A stretch of DNA of 27,100 bases, from the NCBI GenBank assembly GCA_002342585.1, contig DDQG01000040.1, positions 482 through 27,581 of the forward strand, written 5' to 3'. This document shows, in pieces, positions 6,262 through 14,228 of the stretch; positions within the stretch are counted from its first letter, which is position 1; every line of letters starts with the position of its first letter. The notes under the pieces are model-generated. The model was not told the DNA's origin. It was given only the letters and a program-made list of their open reading frames with translations, and did not search any database. The position numbers and the translations under genes were made by a program. The stretch is from Prevotellaceae bacterium UBA2448 (GTDB lineage Bacteria > Bacteroidota > Bacteroidia > Bacteroidales > Bacteroidaceae).

Positions 6262-6687
6262 ATGTATAGCAATCCGAAGGAGTGCTTGTATTGCACTAAT
6301 AATGAGACACTGCACAATCTGATGATTCAGTTTGCAGAGCTGAGAGTTTCAAGAGTTTTTTTGTTTAAAGAACAAACTTATCGTGGTCGATGTCTGGTAG
6401 CATACAACGGACATGTGAACGATCTGAATGAGTTGACAGACGAGGAGCGCAATGCGTTCATGGCTGATGTAGCTCAGGTGACACGTGCTATGCAGAAGGC
6501 TCTGAACCCCGAGAAAATCAATTATGGTGCTTACAGCGATAAGTTGAGTCATCTGCATTTCCACTTGGCTCCGAAGTATGTGGACGGTCCCGACTACGGA
6601 GGTACGTTCCAAATGAATCCGGGTAAAGTTTATTTGACTGATGATGAGTATCAGGAACTGATTAATAAAATTAAGGCTGAGCTGTAA
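6262..6687 (+). CDS. HIT-family (histidine triad) nucleotide hydrolase
   Basis: A 141-residue HIT protein. The defining triad is H97-L-H99-F-H101 followed by LAPKY. H101 is the expected nucleophile of the HIT family, which hydrolyses or transfers nucleoside monophosphates from dinucleoside polyphosphates or aminoacyl-/sulfo-AMP. The N-terminal CLYC pair (C8, C11) together with H51 resembles the zinc-site pattern of some HIT members. Length is typical and the protein is cytosolic. The exact substrate cannot be read from the sequence. The ATG at 6262 follows the repeat array and no SD is seen. A hairpin terminator follows. Confidence 0.9.
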   Translation: MYSNPKECLYCTNNETLHNLMIQFAELRVSRVFLFKEQTYRGRCLVAYNGHVNDLNELTDEERNAFMADVAQVTRAMQKALNPEKINYGAYSDKLSHLHFHLAPKYVDGPDYGGTFQMNPGKVYLTDDEYQELINKIKAEL

Positions 6688-6722
6688 AGCAGAACTGCTA
6701 CGGCATACCCCTATAAACAGTT

Positions 6723-6759
6723 GAGCATCCACTGACCTAACGGCTAGTGGATGCTCTTT
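6723..6759 (+). terminator. Intrinsic terminator after the HIT gene
   Basis: GAGCATCCACT (6723-6733) and AGTGGATGCTC (6746-6756) form an 11-bp stem with a 12-nt loop, followed by TTT. It lies between convergent genes and may serve both. A second small hairpin (AATACC/GGTATT, 6786-6803) sits closer to the end of the porin gene. Confidence 0.8.
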
Positions 6760-6818
6760 CACCTTAAAAAACTTTATTATTAACTAATACCTATTGTGGT
6801 ATTTCTTAAGAGACGAAT

Positions 6819-8198
6819 TTAGAACTTATAGTCAACTCCGACACCAATTACGTGGTTGGTACGTGAATAAGTCTCTAATCCGTATGTATTCTGTTTCTTG
6901 TAGTCGCTATATAGGCTGGTGAAGTAGCTGGCATTGAGACGAACATGTTTGTTGATGTTCCAAGCCCCACCAAGACCGATTGACCAGCTGTTGCAAGCAA
7001 AAGATGTGTTCTGCTGGTAACCGTCGGAGAGTCCGTAATCGGTACGCTGACCACCACAGCTGACAGTAAATTTGCGATTGATATCCCATTCGATGCCGGC
7101 AAGGATTTCGTGAGTTCCACGAGTGAGTTCCTTCTGACGGTCATGAGCCATCTTAGCATTCTTGTCATCGTAGAAGTGATATTCAACAGCAGCACGGAGG
7201 TTTGGCATGAATTCGTAACCTACAGCTACGGAGAGGAGTGCAGGCATATCGTAACGAGTCTTTTCATCTGGCAGGTAATCGGCAATCTTGTCTGCCATAG
7301 ATCCCATCGCTGTTCCTAGTGCTGCAATGGTGGCTTCATTACCAATTTTCTCAGCCATAGCCTTAACATCTGTTGCCTTACCATTCATATCAACAGACAA
7401 ATTGTTGGTTCTGTTTTTTGTCTCTACCTTGGTACGGAATTCATACTTAGCAGCCAGAGTGAGTTTGTGGATTTTATAGTTGACAGAGATGACTGGAGTG
7501 AATCCCCATCCGCGCTGATCGACGTCGAGTTGAAGATTGACAAGCTGTTTGCTTCCTAATGCAGGTATAGTATTTGCAATTACATGACCACGATAGTAGC
7601 CGTTGTAATAGTTGACACGGAGACCTGCAGCTGCAGAGAGGTGATTGGTCAAACGATAGGCGAAGTTAACCTGTCCGCCATAGATGTACTGCTTACCTTT
7701 TACCTGAGAATCAAAATCGTACTTATCAGGTGTCAGTCCTTTTTGATAAAATGCTCCCATAAGTGGTTGGTCGAACATAGGCAGACCGTTGTCATATTTG
7801 ACAAATCCACCACTACCAACGATTCCGAACATAGCTCCGAGCGACCAGCGATTGTGCTTGTAGGAAGCAAAGAGTGCTGGCACGATTGGCGCATAAGCTT
7901 TGCCATTGTATTTTTTCTGGAACATCAAAGGGGCACCTGTAGCATCCTTTCCATAAGCAAAAGTGGCATCAATATCGCGATGTTGCCAGGGTTTCTGGAA
8001 GTTGAGTGATAGTTGCCATCCTTCATGTCCCCACGCAAGTCCGGCAGGATTGCTGAATACACCATCGATTTCTGTTGTTGTTCCACGAGCAAACATACGA
8101 TCGAAGGCGATGTGGTAGTTAGTGTTGGTCATAAGACCACCAGCCATCATGCTAAGTGATGATACTGCTGCAATGATTAATGTAAATACCTTTTTCAT
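6819..8198 (-). CDS. OmpP1/FadL-family outer membrane transport protein
   Basis: A 459-residue predicted outer-membrane beta-barrel. The N-terminus MKKVFTLIIAAVSSLSMMAG is a Sec signal peptide. The mature start GLMTNTNYHIAFDRMFARG and the nearby VFSNPAGLAWG resemble the N-terminal hatch region of FadL/TodX proteins (NPA-type motif). The remainder alternates aromatic/glycine strands and ends VGVDYKF with a terminal Phe, as expected for BAM-assembled barrels. The family carries hydrophobic compounds such as long-chain fatty acids across the outer membrane; the ligand here is not predictable. The gene stands alone, convergent with the HIT gene and divergent from the AraC-type regulator, which could control it. 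Confidence 0.85.
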   Translation of the reverse strand: MKKVFTLIIAAVSSLSMMAGGLMTNTNYHIAFDRMFARGTTTEIDGVFSNPAGLAWGHEGWQLSLNFQKPWQHRDIDATFAYGKDATGAPLMFQKKYNGKAYAPIVPALFASYKHNRWSLGAMFGIVGSGGFVKYDNGLPMFDQPLMGAFYQKGLTPDKYDFDSQVKGKQYIYGGQVNFAYRLTNHLSAAAGLRVNYYNGYYRGHVIANTIPALGSKQLVNLQLDVDQRGWGFTPVISVNYKIHKLTLAAKYEFRTKVETKNRTNNLSVDMNGKATDVKAMAEKIGNEATIAALGTAMGSMADKIADYLPDEKTRYDMPALLSVAVGYEFMPNLRAAVEYHFYDDKNAKMAHDRQKELTRGTHEILAGIEWDINRKFTVSCGGQRTDYGLSDGYQQNTSFACNSWSIGLGGAWNINKHVRLNASYFTSLYSDYKKQNTYGLETYSRTNHVIGVGVDYKF

Positions 8199-8247
8199 AA
8201 TACTTAAGAGAATTGATGATTGATCATTGGATATAATTTATAATGTG

Positions 8248-8255
8248 CAAAGGTA
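8248..8255 (-). promoter_or_regulatory. -7 box of the porin gene
   Basis: TACCTTTG on the minus strand, about 50 bp above the start codon. The nearest TTTG upstream (8272-8275) is only 16 bp away, closer than the usual 19-21. Confidence 0.55.
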
Positions 8256-8400
8256 AGGGGAAATAATGAGACAAATATTGTTAAATAGTGTGGAATAATT
8301 GCCAATTTGTAAGATTTTTGGAAATAATTACACAAAATTAGCCAGATTTACTTACCTTTAGCTCCACAATAAAGAAAAAGAGGCAAAACGGGAAAGAATT

Positions 8401-9246
8401 ATGCTGGTAGATACTATTTCACTAGATTTGTTGAAGAACAAAGCTGAATGGCAACAACATGGAGGGCTGCACCTGCACGAAGGTTTTTTCATGTTGAAGG
8501 ACTTCAGATTCAGGGACAAGGAGTTTCTTCTGTCTTCACAACCATATTTGTTGCAAGGCGGCAGAGTGGTATATGTGAGACAAGGAAGTGCGGACTATGC
8601 GTTTGACTTAGTGGATTACCATTTCGAGAAAGGCGACTTGATAGTATTTTACGAAGAAACACTTATAGAAAAACGTAAGTTGTCGCCTGACTTCATGTTG
8701 GATGCTTTCACATTCGTGAACACTCAACAGGTAGGTAGCAATTATGTGTGTGTACACCCATACGAAGTGAGCAAGAAATTGATTGACGGACACTTAAGTC
8801 TGCTTTGGGACTTACTACAGGAAGAGCAAATTCCTGTGGAATGTGTAAATCTGCAGACTCAGTCGCTCCTGCACATAGTGGCACAATTGGAAAGTAAAAA
8901 AGAACATCCTAGGATGGTGAATCGCAAGGCAGGTACGCTAGAGAAATTCAAGGCTCTGGTGAGTCGTCATGCGGGAAAGGAAAGAAATATTGCTTTCTAT
9001 GCCGACAAACTATGTATTGCTCCGCATTACCTAAGTACGCTGATTAAGCAGACAAGCGGATCGACTCCGATGCAATGGATAAACAAAACAGCCGTGAAGG
9101 AGATAAAGGTGTGGTTGGCATATAGCGATGAGACTACAGCTCAAATAGCAGACAGAATGAATTTTCCCTGTCCGTCGTCACTTACGAAGTTTTTCAAGAG
9201 GGAAACAGGCATGACTCCATCGGAATATAGGCAGAAAGGCAGGTAA
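8401..9246 (+). CDS. AraC-family transcriptional regulator
   Basis: A 281-residue regulator. The C-terminal ~95 residues form the double helix-turn-helix domain of AraC proteins: first helix-turn-helix around IAFYADKLCIAPHYLSTLIK, second around TAQIADRMNFPCPSSLTKFF, ending in the signature FKRETGMTPSEYR. The N-terminal ~170 residues look like a cupin-type sensing domain, with FMLKDFRFRDKEFLLSSQPY near residues 30-50. The effector is unknown. It is divergently placed from the FadL-like porin with 202 bp between them, which makes that gene a possible target. The ATG at 8401 fits the family length. Confidence 0.92.
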   Translation: MLVDTISLDLLKNKAEWQQHGGLHLHEGFFMLKDFRFRDKEFLLSSQPYLLQGGRVVYVRQGSADYAFDLVDYHFEKGDLIVFYEETLIEKRKLSPDFMLDAFTFVNTQQVGSNYVCVHPYEVSKKLIDGHLSLLWDLLQEEQIPVECVNLQTQSLLHIVAQLESKKEHPRMVNRKAGTLEKFKALVSRHAGKERNIAFYADKLCIAPHYLSTLIKQTSGSTPMQWINKTAVKEIKVWLAYSDETTAQIADRMNFPCPSSLTKFFKRETGMTPSEYRQKGR

Positions 9247-9249
9247 ATG

Positions 9250-9281
9250 TTTGGAAGATTTCGGACTAAGAACTATTTTTG
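9250..9281 (+). promoter_or_regulatory. Promoter of the cyclo-ligase gene
   Basis: TTTG at 9250-9253 and TATTTTTG at 9274-9281 with a 20-bp spacer, a full consensus match, ending 28 bp before the ATG. Confidence 0.78.
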
Positions 9282-9309
9282 CAGCAAAATACATATATAT
9301 AAATAATGT

Positions 9310-9849
9310 ATGGATAAGAAAGAGATGCGAAGGCTCGTCAGGGAGAGAAAAGCACAACTGAGCGAAGAGGAGCGCAGTAGGGAATCAAATGAGGTGTGTC
9401 GTAAGGTGAAGGCTTCTGACATATGGCAGAATACTAAGACCGCCCTACTCTATTGGGCTCTGAAGGACGAGACCGATGTAGGGGAACTGATAGACGATTT
9501 GTATGCTAGAGGCGGAATGGTATTGTTGCCCACATGTGTTGGTGATGATTTGGTGCTAAGGATATACGAAGGTAAGGAGAAGATGGCTATAGGGGCTTTC
9601 GACATAGCAGAACCCACAGGACAGGTTTTTGAGGAGAAGGACTACGGAAAAATAGACCTGGTGATAGTGCCAGGTATGGCATTTGACCATAAAGGAGGAC
9701 GACTAGGCAGAGGACGAGGTTTTTACGACCGACTGCTGAAGAAACTGCCAAACTGCTATAAGATGGGTGTGTGCTGGAGTGTGCAGATGATGGAAGAAGT
9801 GGTGATGGAAGAGGAGGATGTGAGAATGGAGGAAGTGGTTAATGGTTAA
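9310..9849 (+). CDS. 5-formyltetrahydrofolate cyclo-ligase
   Basis: A 179-residue enzyme of the 5-FTHF cyclo-ligase (MTHFS) family, which uses ATP to convert 5-formyl-THF to 5,10-methenyl-THF in one-carbon metabolism. The family signature is clear: IDLVIVPGMAFDHKGGRLG then RGRGFYDRLL for phosphate/ATP binding. The basic N-terminus MDKKEMRRLVRERKAQLS is also typical. The C-terminal tail is rich in Met-Glu-Glu-Val and the last codons already lie in a heptamer repeat: the stop TAA (9847-9849) is inside GGTTAAC. The tail length may therefore vary between strains. Confidence 0.93.
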   Translation: MDKKEMRRLVRERKAQLSEEERSRESNEVCRKVKASDIWQNTKTALLYWALKDETDVGELIDDLYARGGMVLLPTCVGDDLVLRIYEGKEKMAIGAFDIAEPTGQVFEEKDYGKIDLVIVPGMAFDHKGGRLGRGRGFYDRLLKKLPNCYKMGVCWSVQMMEEVVMEEEDVRMEEVVNG

Positions 9850-9938
9850 CGGTTAAAGGTTAATGGTTAACGGTTAAAGACCTTGTAAAGGTTAAGGGTT
9901 AAGGGTTATTGACATTAGACATTAGACATTTGACAAAA
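9837..9938. repeat. Long heptamer array GGTTAAN then GACATTA
   Basis: Six GGTTAAT/C/A units (9837-9878) are followed by an 11-bp insert, two GGTTAAG units and GGTTATT (9890-9910), then three GACATTA/GACATTT units and GACAAAA (9911-9938). Coding ends inside the second unit, and the next gene starts three bases after the last. It fills the whole gap between the two genes. Confidence 0.9.
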
Positions 9939-9941
9939 AAT

Positions 9942-10778
9942 ATGAATATACGGACAATTGGAATAGGAATGGTGCTGGCAGCAATGATTTCGAGTTGCGG
10001 TCAGCAGACGAATAATGCTACAGAGAAGAAAAGCAAGCAAGAGGTGAAGGCTGTAAGCGAGTACTTGGATTCGAGCCGATGGGGAAAAGCAATGGCGAAG
10101 GATGTGGAAGTTGACGATTTCGATGCTTTCAAGTCTGAAGGAAACATAGAGGTTGTTTTCAAACAAACTGATGTGTGTGTAGTAAAAACCGTGGGACACG
10201 AAAAGTCGCTGGCTCTGTACGAAGTGGACGTGAAGGAAGTTAATGGTAATCGGCAATTGGAAGTAAGACTGAAGGACGGAGCAGAAGAAAAATATGACAA
10301 TATACCGACTATCACGTTATTGCTGGGTGCTCCAATTCTGAAGGAGGTAGTTGTAGCTAACGGCGATGTTGAACTTAAGGGTTCGCTAATTCAGAACGAA
10401 GACTTGGCGATGTACATTAGGGACGAAGGTGACGTGATAATTAAGGATATAGAGGTGGGCAGTCTGAAGATGGTGATTGACGGAAAGGGTGATGTAACCA
10501 TAAAGAAGGCTAAGTGTGACGGAGATTTAGATATGCTTATAAACGACGAAGGAGACATTGAAGGTAAGGTAAGATGTAAAGATGCAAAGTTGCAAACCAA
10601 CGGTAGCGGAACTATTGACCTAAACCTGAAATGCAAGGAGCTGACAGCTATCTGCAACGGCAGAGGCGACATAGAACTGAAGGGTGAATGTGCTGTAATA
10701 AAGAAGAAAGAAAGTGCCTTCGGTAGTGTGGATTCAAGAAAAATGATTGCAGATAATGTAATTTTATTAGAAAAATGA
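9942..10778 (+). CDS. GIN-domain (DUF2807) lipoprotein
   Basis: A 278-residue protein. I use the ATG at 9942 because it gives a clean lipoprotein signal peptide, MNIRTIGIGMVLAAMISSC, with lipobox ISSC; a longer frame from a TTG at 9909 would be encoded by repeat sequence. The body (about residues 60-265) has repeated short beta strands with Gly-Asp turns (GNIEVVF, GDVELKG, GDVTIKK, GDIEGKV, GRGDIELKG), as in the GIN/DUF2807 family, thought to form a beta-helix-like fold and common in surface-exposed Bacteroidota lipoproteins. Function is unknown. It may be transcribed with the cyclo-ligase, since no promoter is visible in the repeat between them. Confidence 0.85.
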   Translation: MNIRTIGIGMVLAAMISSCGQQTNNATEKKSKQEVKAVSEYLDSSRWGKAMAKDVEVDDFDAFKSEGNIEVVFKQTDVCVVKTVGHEKSLALYEVDVKEVNGNRQLEVRLKDGAEEKYDNIPTITLLLGAPILKEVVVANGDVELKGSLIQNEDLAMYIRDEGDVIIKDIEVGSLKMVIDGKGDVTIKKAKCDGDLDMLINDEGDIEGKVRCKDAKLQTNGSGTIDLNLKCKELTAICNGRGDIELKGECAVIKKKESAFGSVDSRKMIADNVILLEK

Positions 10779-10794
10779 TAATTTTTTGGTCAGT

Positions 10795-10828
10795 TTGTTT
10801 GCTGATTGAATAATTATCTATAATTTTG
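10795..10828 (+). promoter_or_regulatory. Promoter of the aromatic amino acid operon
   Basis: TAATTTTG at 10821-10828 fits TAnnTTTG. TTTG at 10795-10798 is 22 bp upstream, and a TTG at 10799-10801 would give 19 bp. Transcription should start shortly before the leader peptide ATG at 10858. Confidence 0.7.
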
Positions 10829-10857
10829 CAACGTTTTTGAAAGAAACAGAAGAGACA

Positions 10858-10914
10858 ATGAAGTTTAACTTTGGTGCATATTACTATTTTTACTTTTACT
10901 TTAGCAAACGGTAA
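10858..10914 (+). CDS. Phe/Tyr-rich leader peptide of the pheA operon
   Basis: An 18-codon frame, too short for routine gene calling, encodes MKFNFGAYYYFYFYFSKR. Five residues are Phe and five Tyr, eight of these ten packed into codons 8-15. Such runs are the hallmark of leader peptides whose translation senses charged tRNA. The gene cluster downstream makes exactly these two amino acids. The stop codon (10912-10914) directly abuts the antiterminator strand, so ribosome position would decide which RNA hairpin forms. Confidence 0.93.
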   Translation: MKFNFGAYYYFYFYFSKR

Positions 10915-10986
10915 GAGCGGGATAGTTTATGCAGCAAATCAAAAACAGAAAGTAAACAAAAGTAACTACATGATATAATCCCGCTC
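10915..10986 (+). promoter_or_regulatory. Antiterminator of the pheA attenuator
   Basis: GAGCGGGAT (10915-10923) is perfectly complementary to ATCCCGCTC (10978-10986), the left arm of the terminator. When a ribosome stalls in the Phe/Tyr run, this strand is free and the antiterminator can form. When a ribosome reaches the stop codon it covers the strand and the terminator forms. The arrangement uses three pairing segments rather than the four of the E. coli trp leader. Confidence 0.88.
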
Positions 10987-11005
10987 GTATGAGTGGGATT
11001 TTTTT
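10977..11005 (+). terminator. Attenuator terminator upstream of pheA
   Basis: AATCCCGCTC (10977-10986) pairs with GAGTGGGATT (10991-11000), ten pairs with one G-U, around loop GTAT and followed by an uninterrupted T-run (10999-11005). It lies 31 bp before the pheA start. Confidence 0.92.
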
Positions 11006-11036
11006 GTGGGAATTACACATTATATATTATAAAGAA

Positions 11037-11879
11037 ATGAGAAGAGTAGCAATACAAGGACAGGTAGGCAGTTTCCACGATGTGGCAGCACATTGTTATT
11101 TCGAGGGTGAGGAACTGGAACTGGTCTGCTGTGACACATTCGAGGATGTGTTCAAAGAGATGAAGGCAGACTCGAACCTGATTGCCATCTACGCTATCGA
11201 AAACACTATTGCCGGTTCGTTACTGCACAACTACGAACTACTACGCGACAGCGGAATGCAAGTGGTTGGGGAACATAAGTTGCGAATAAAGCATTCGTTG
11301 ATGTGTCTGCCAGACCAGGAATGGGACGACATCACAGAGGTGAATTCTCACCCGGTAGCCCTGATGCAATGTCGCGAATTTCTGAGTAAGCACCCAAACC
11401 TAAAAGTTGTGGAAACAGACGATACGGCTGGTGCTGCGAAGAATATCTACGAAAAAGGACTGAAGGGACATGCAGCTATTTGTCATAAATCAGTAGCAGA
11501 CCTGTATGGCATGAAGGTACTGGAGGAAGGTATTGAAACCAACAAACATAACTTCACCAGATTCCTTGTACTCTGCGACCCTTGGATGGCTGAATCAATG
11601 ATTAGTCCGAGAAAATCAAACAAGGCCAGCATCGTATTCAGTTTGCCACATAACGAAGGTAGTCTGTCGCAAGTGCTCTCAATCTTCTCATTCTACAAGA
11701 TAAATCTCACTAAAATACAATCGCTCCCTATCATCGGCAGGGAATGGGAATATATGTTCTATGTGGATGTAACCCATGATGACTACACTCGCTACCGCCA
11801 AAGTATAGATGCTATGCGCCCACTCACAAAACAACTGAAGATTCTGGGCGAGTATATGGAGGGGAGAAGCACGATTTAA
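11037..11879 (+). CDS. pheA: Prephenate dehydratase
   Basis: A 280-residue monofunctional enzyme converting prephenate to phenylpyruvate, the penultimate step of Phe synthesis. The catalytic domain (about 1-185) has an N-terminal GQVGSFHDVAAH loop, ENTIAGS (55-61) and the key TRF motif (174-176, in NKHNFTRFLVL). A C-terminal ACT domain (about 197-275) has SLSQVLSIFSFYKINLTKIQSLP, the site at which family members bind Phe for feedback inhibition. I chose the ATG at 11037 because the longer in-frame start at 10989 lies in the terminator loop. First structural gene of the operon. Confidence 0.95.
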   Translation: MRRVAIQGQVGSFHDVAAHCYFEGEELELVCCDTFEDVFKEMKADSNLIAIYAIENTIAGSLLHNYELLRDSGMQVVGEHKLRIKHSLMCLPDQEWDDITEVNSHPVALMQCREFLSKHPNLKVVETDDTAGAAKNIYEKGLKGHAAICHKSVADLYGMKVLEEGIETNKHNFTRFLVLCDPWMAESMISPRKSNKASIVFSLPHNEGSLSQVLSIFSFYKINLTKIQSLPIIGREWEYMFYVDVTHDDYTRYRQSIDAMRPLTKQLKILGEYMEGRSTI

Positions 11880-11927
11880 GAGTTGAAAAGTGAGAGTTGA
11901 GAGTTGAAAGTTGAGAGTTAAGAGTTA
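11879..11927. repeat. Heptamer repeat AGAGTTG, seven units
   Basis: AGAGTTG, AAAAGTG, AGAGTTG, AGAGTTG, AAAGTTG, AGAGTTA, AGAGTTA, in register. The first base is the last base of the pheA stop codon (TAA 11877-11879). It sits inside an operon, so it is transcribed. Confidence 0.85.
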
Positions 11928-11944
11928 ATAGATAAAATTAAGAT

Positions 11945-13117
11945 ATGATACAACCAGCAGATAGACTTTCATTGGTATCGGAATATTACTTTTCGAGAAA
12001 ACTGAAAGAAGTAGCAAAGTTGAACGCAGAAGGCAAGGACATTATTTCACTTGCTATCGGTTCACCCGATATGCCTCCAAGCAAGGAGACTATTGACACA
12101 CTGTGTGAGAACGCAAAGAAAGCAGACGCACACGGATACCAGCCTACAGTAGGTATTCCTGAGTTGCGAGGAGCTATGGCTAATTTCTATAAAAGATGGT
12201 ACGGGGTGGAACTGAATCCAGCTACTGAAATTCAGCCTCTTATTGGTAGTAAGGAAGGTATCCTACACGTGACTTTAGCACTATGTAACCCAGGTGATAA
12301 AGTATTGGTGCCAAATCCAGGTTACCCAACATATACTTCACTCAGCAAAATACTGGGACAAGAAATTGTAAACTATGACTTACTGGAGGAAAATGGTTGG
12401 CAACCAGATTTCGATCAACTGGAGAAGATGGATCTAAAGGGTGTAAAGCTGATGTGGACAAACTATCCGAATATGCCTACTGGCGGAAGAGCAACACGAG
12501 AACTGTACGAGCGACTCGTTGCATTCGCAAAAGCACACGATATAGTTATCGTAAACGACAACCCTTACTCTTTCATCCTAAACCGCGACGAACACCTGAG
12601 CATTTTGCAGGTGGAAGGAGCAAAAGACTGTTGTATAGAGTTCAACTCAATGTCAAAGAGTCATAATATGCCAGGATGGCGTGTAGGTATGCTGGCAACA
12701 AACAGCACATTTGTTCAGTGGATTCTGAAAATTAAGTCGAACATCGACTCAGGTACGTTCCGGCCTCTCCAACTGGCAGCTGCTCAAGCATACAGCAATA
12801 GTGACGACTGGCACAAGGATGCGAATATAAAGACTTACAGCACCAGAAGAAAAATTGCTGAGGAGATTATGACTACACTTGGTTGTACTTTTGACTCAAA
12901 ACAACAGGGCATGTTCCTTTGGGGACGTATTCCAGACTCTTACGGAGATGTAGAGGAACTGACAGAGAAAGTGCTCCACGAAGCAAGAGTATTCATCACT
13001 CCTGGATTTATATTCGGAAGTAACGGAAAGAGATATATCCGCATTTCACTTTGTGCAAAGGATGAAAAGATGCATGAAGCGCTGAAAAGAGTTAGAGAAT
13101 TGAAGATCAAAAATTGA
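11945..13117 (+). CDS. PLP-dependent aminotransferase, probably aromatic
   Basis: A 390-residue class I/II (fold-type I) aminotransferase. Visible residues are the cofactor-binding D205 and Y208 in VNDNPY, Schiff-base lysine K238 in SMSKSHNMPGWR, and the substrate-carboxylate Arg in the C-terminal KRYIRISLC. Its place between prephenate dehydratase and DAHP synthase-chorismate mutase argues that it transaminates phenylpyruvate and/or 4-hydroxyphenylpyruvate to Phe and Tyr. Sequence features alone would also allow an aspartate or LL-diaminopimelate aminotransferase. It follows pheA by 65 bp filled mostly by a heptamer repeat. Confidence 0.9.
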   Translation: MIQPADRLSLVSEYYFSRKLKEVAKLNAEGKDIISLAIGSPDMPPSKETIDTLCENAKKADAHGYQPTVGIPELRGAMANFYKRWYGVELNPATEIQPLIGSKEGILHVTLALCNPGDKVLVPNPGYPTYTSLSKILGQEIVNYDLLEENGWQPDFDQLEKMDLKGVKLMWTNYPNMPTGGRATRELYERLVAFAKAHDIVIVNDNPYSFILNRDEHLSILQVEGAKDCCIEFNSMSKSHNMPGWRVGMLATNSTFVQWILKIKSNIDSGTFRPLQLAAAQAYSNSDDWHKDANIKTYSTRRKIAEEIMTTLGCTFDSKQQGMFLWGRIPDSYGDVEELTEKVLHEARVFITPGFIFGSNGKRYIRISLCAKDEKMHEALKRVRELKIKN

Positions 13118-13150
13118 CAAATTACGATATAACAAAAACGATATATAACT

Positions 13151-14215
13151 ATGGAATTAGAATTAGAACCACTGGGATTGCCAAGCGATTTGGAACGCCC
13201 GATAGTAATTGCAGGTCCCTGTTCGGCAGAAACTGAAGAACAAACATTGAAGACAGCTCGTCAGTTGGCAGCAAAAGGTTGTCATATGTTCAGAGCTGGT
13301 GTATGGAAGCCACGTACGAAGCCAGGAGGTTTTGAAGGAAACGGAGAAGCTGCTCTGCCTTGGTTAAAAAGCGTGAAAGAGGAAACCGGTATGATGGTTG
13401 CAACAGAGGTTGCTACAGCAGAACACGTAGAACTCTGTCTGAAGTATGGTATTGATATTATGTGGATAGGTGCACGTACAACAGCCAATCCGTTTGCTGT
13501 GCAAGCTATTGCTGACGCATTACAAGGTGTAGATATCCCTGTATTTGTGAAGAACCCTGTAAACCCAGATATTGAACTATGGATAGGAGCCTTAGAACGT
13601 ATCAACGGAGCCGGTATCAAACGACTGGGAGCAATACATAGAGGTTTCTCAAGCTACGACAAGAAAATTTACCGCAACCACCCTATGTGGCAGATTCCTA
13701 TCGAGTTGCATCGTCGTTACCCTAACCTACCACTCGTTTGCGACCCAAGTCATATAGGCGGTCGTCGCGACCTCATTGCCCCACTCTGTCAACAGGCAAT
13801 GGATATGGGATTTGACGGACTTATTGTGGAGAGTCATTGCAACCCAGAACTTGCGTGGAGCGATGCAAACCAACAGGTAACTCCAGATATTCTTGACTAC
13901 ATATTGAGTATGCTTGTGATTCGTAACGAAACAGTAACTACTGAAAATATTTCTACTCTGCGTAAGCAGATTGACGAGCTGGACAACCAGCTCATTGAGG
14001 TGTTGGCACAAAGAATGAAAGTATGTCGCGAAATCGGTGAATACAAGAAAGCACACGACATGACTATCGTTCAAACAGCCCGTTACAGTGAGATTCTCGG
14101 TAAACGCGGAGCACAAGGTAGTCTGATGGGAATTGGTCAGGACTGTGTAAAAGGTATCTTTGAACTTATTCACGAAGAAAGTGTTCACCAGCAGATGGAA
14201 ATTGTGAATAAATAA
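13151..14215 (+). CDS. Bifunctional DAHP synthase / chorismate mutase (type II)
   Basis: A 354-residue fusion. Residues 1-255 form a DAHP synthase of the KDO8P-synthase-like (AroA-beta) class: VIAGPCSAE (19-27), FRAGVWKPRTKPGGFEG (47-63), WIGARTTAN, KNPVNPD, RGFSSYD, and CDPSHIGGRRD (197-207) with metal-binding His. It condenses PEP and erythrose-4-phosphate, the first shikimate-pathway step. Residues 265-350 form an AroQ-type chorismate mutase: LRKQIDELDNQLIEVLAQRM and GEYKK carry the substrate-binding Arg and Lys residues. The fusion joins pathway entry to the Phe/Tyr branch point, in line with its location between the aminotransferase and tyrA genes. Confidence 0.95.
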   Translation: MELELEPLGLPSDLERPIVIAGPCSAETEEQTLKTARQLAAKGCHMFRAGVWKPRTKPGGFEGNGEAALPWLKSVKEETGMMVATEVATAEHVELCLKYGIDIMWIGARTTANPFAVQAIADALQGVDIPVFVKNPVNPDIELWIGALERINGAGIKRLGAIHRGFSSYDKKIYRNHPMWQIPIELHRRYPNLPLVCDPSHIGGRRDLIAPLCQQAMDMGFDGLIVESHCNPELAWSDANQQVTPDILDYILSMLVIRNETVTTENISTLRKQIDELDNQLIEVLAQRMKVCREIGEYKKAHDMTIVQTARYSEILGKRGAQGSLMGIGQDCVKGIFELIHEESVHQQMEIVNK

Positions 14216-14228
14216 AATTGAGAATAAA

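Noticed and set aside
9909..9941. Longer TTG start for the GIN-domain lipoprotein
   Set aside because: The extension is encoded by heptamer repeat sequence and would bury the lipoprotein signal peptide that begins at the ATG at 9942.
10989..11036. Upstream ATG for prephenate dehydratase
   Set aside because: The codon lies in the loop of the attenuator terminator. The ATG at 11037 gives the normal family N-terminus.
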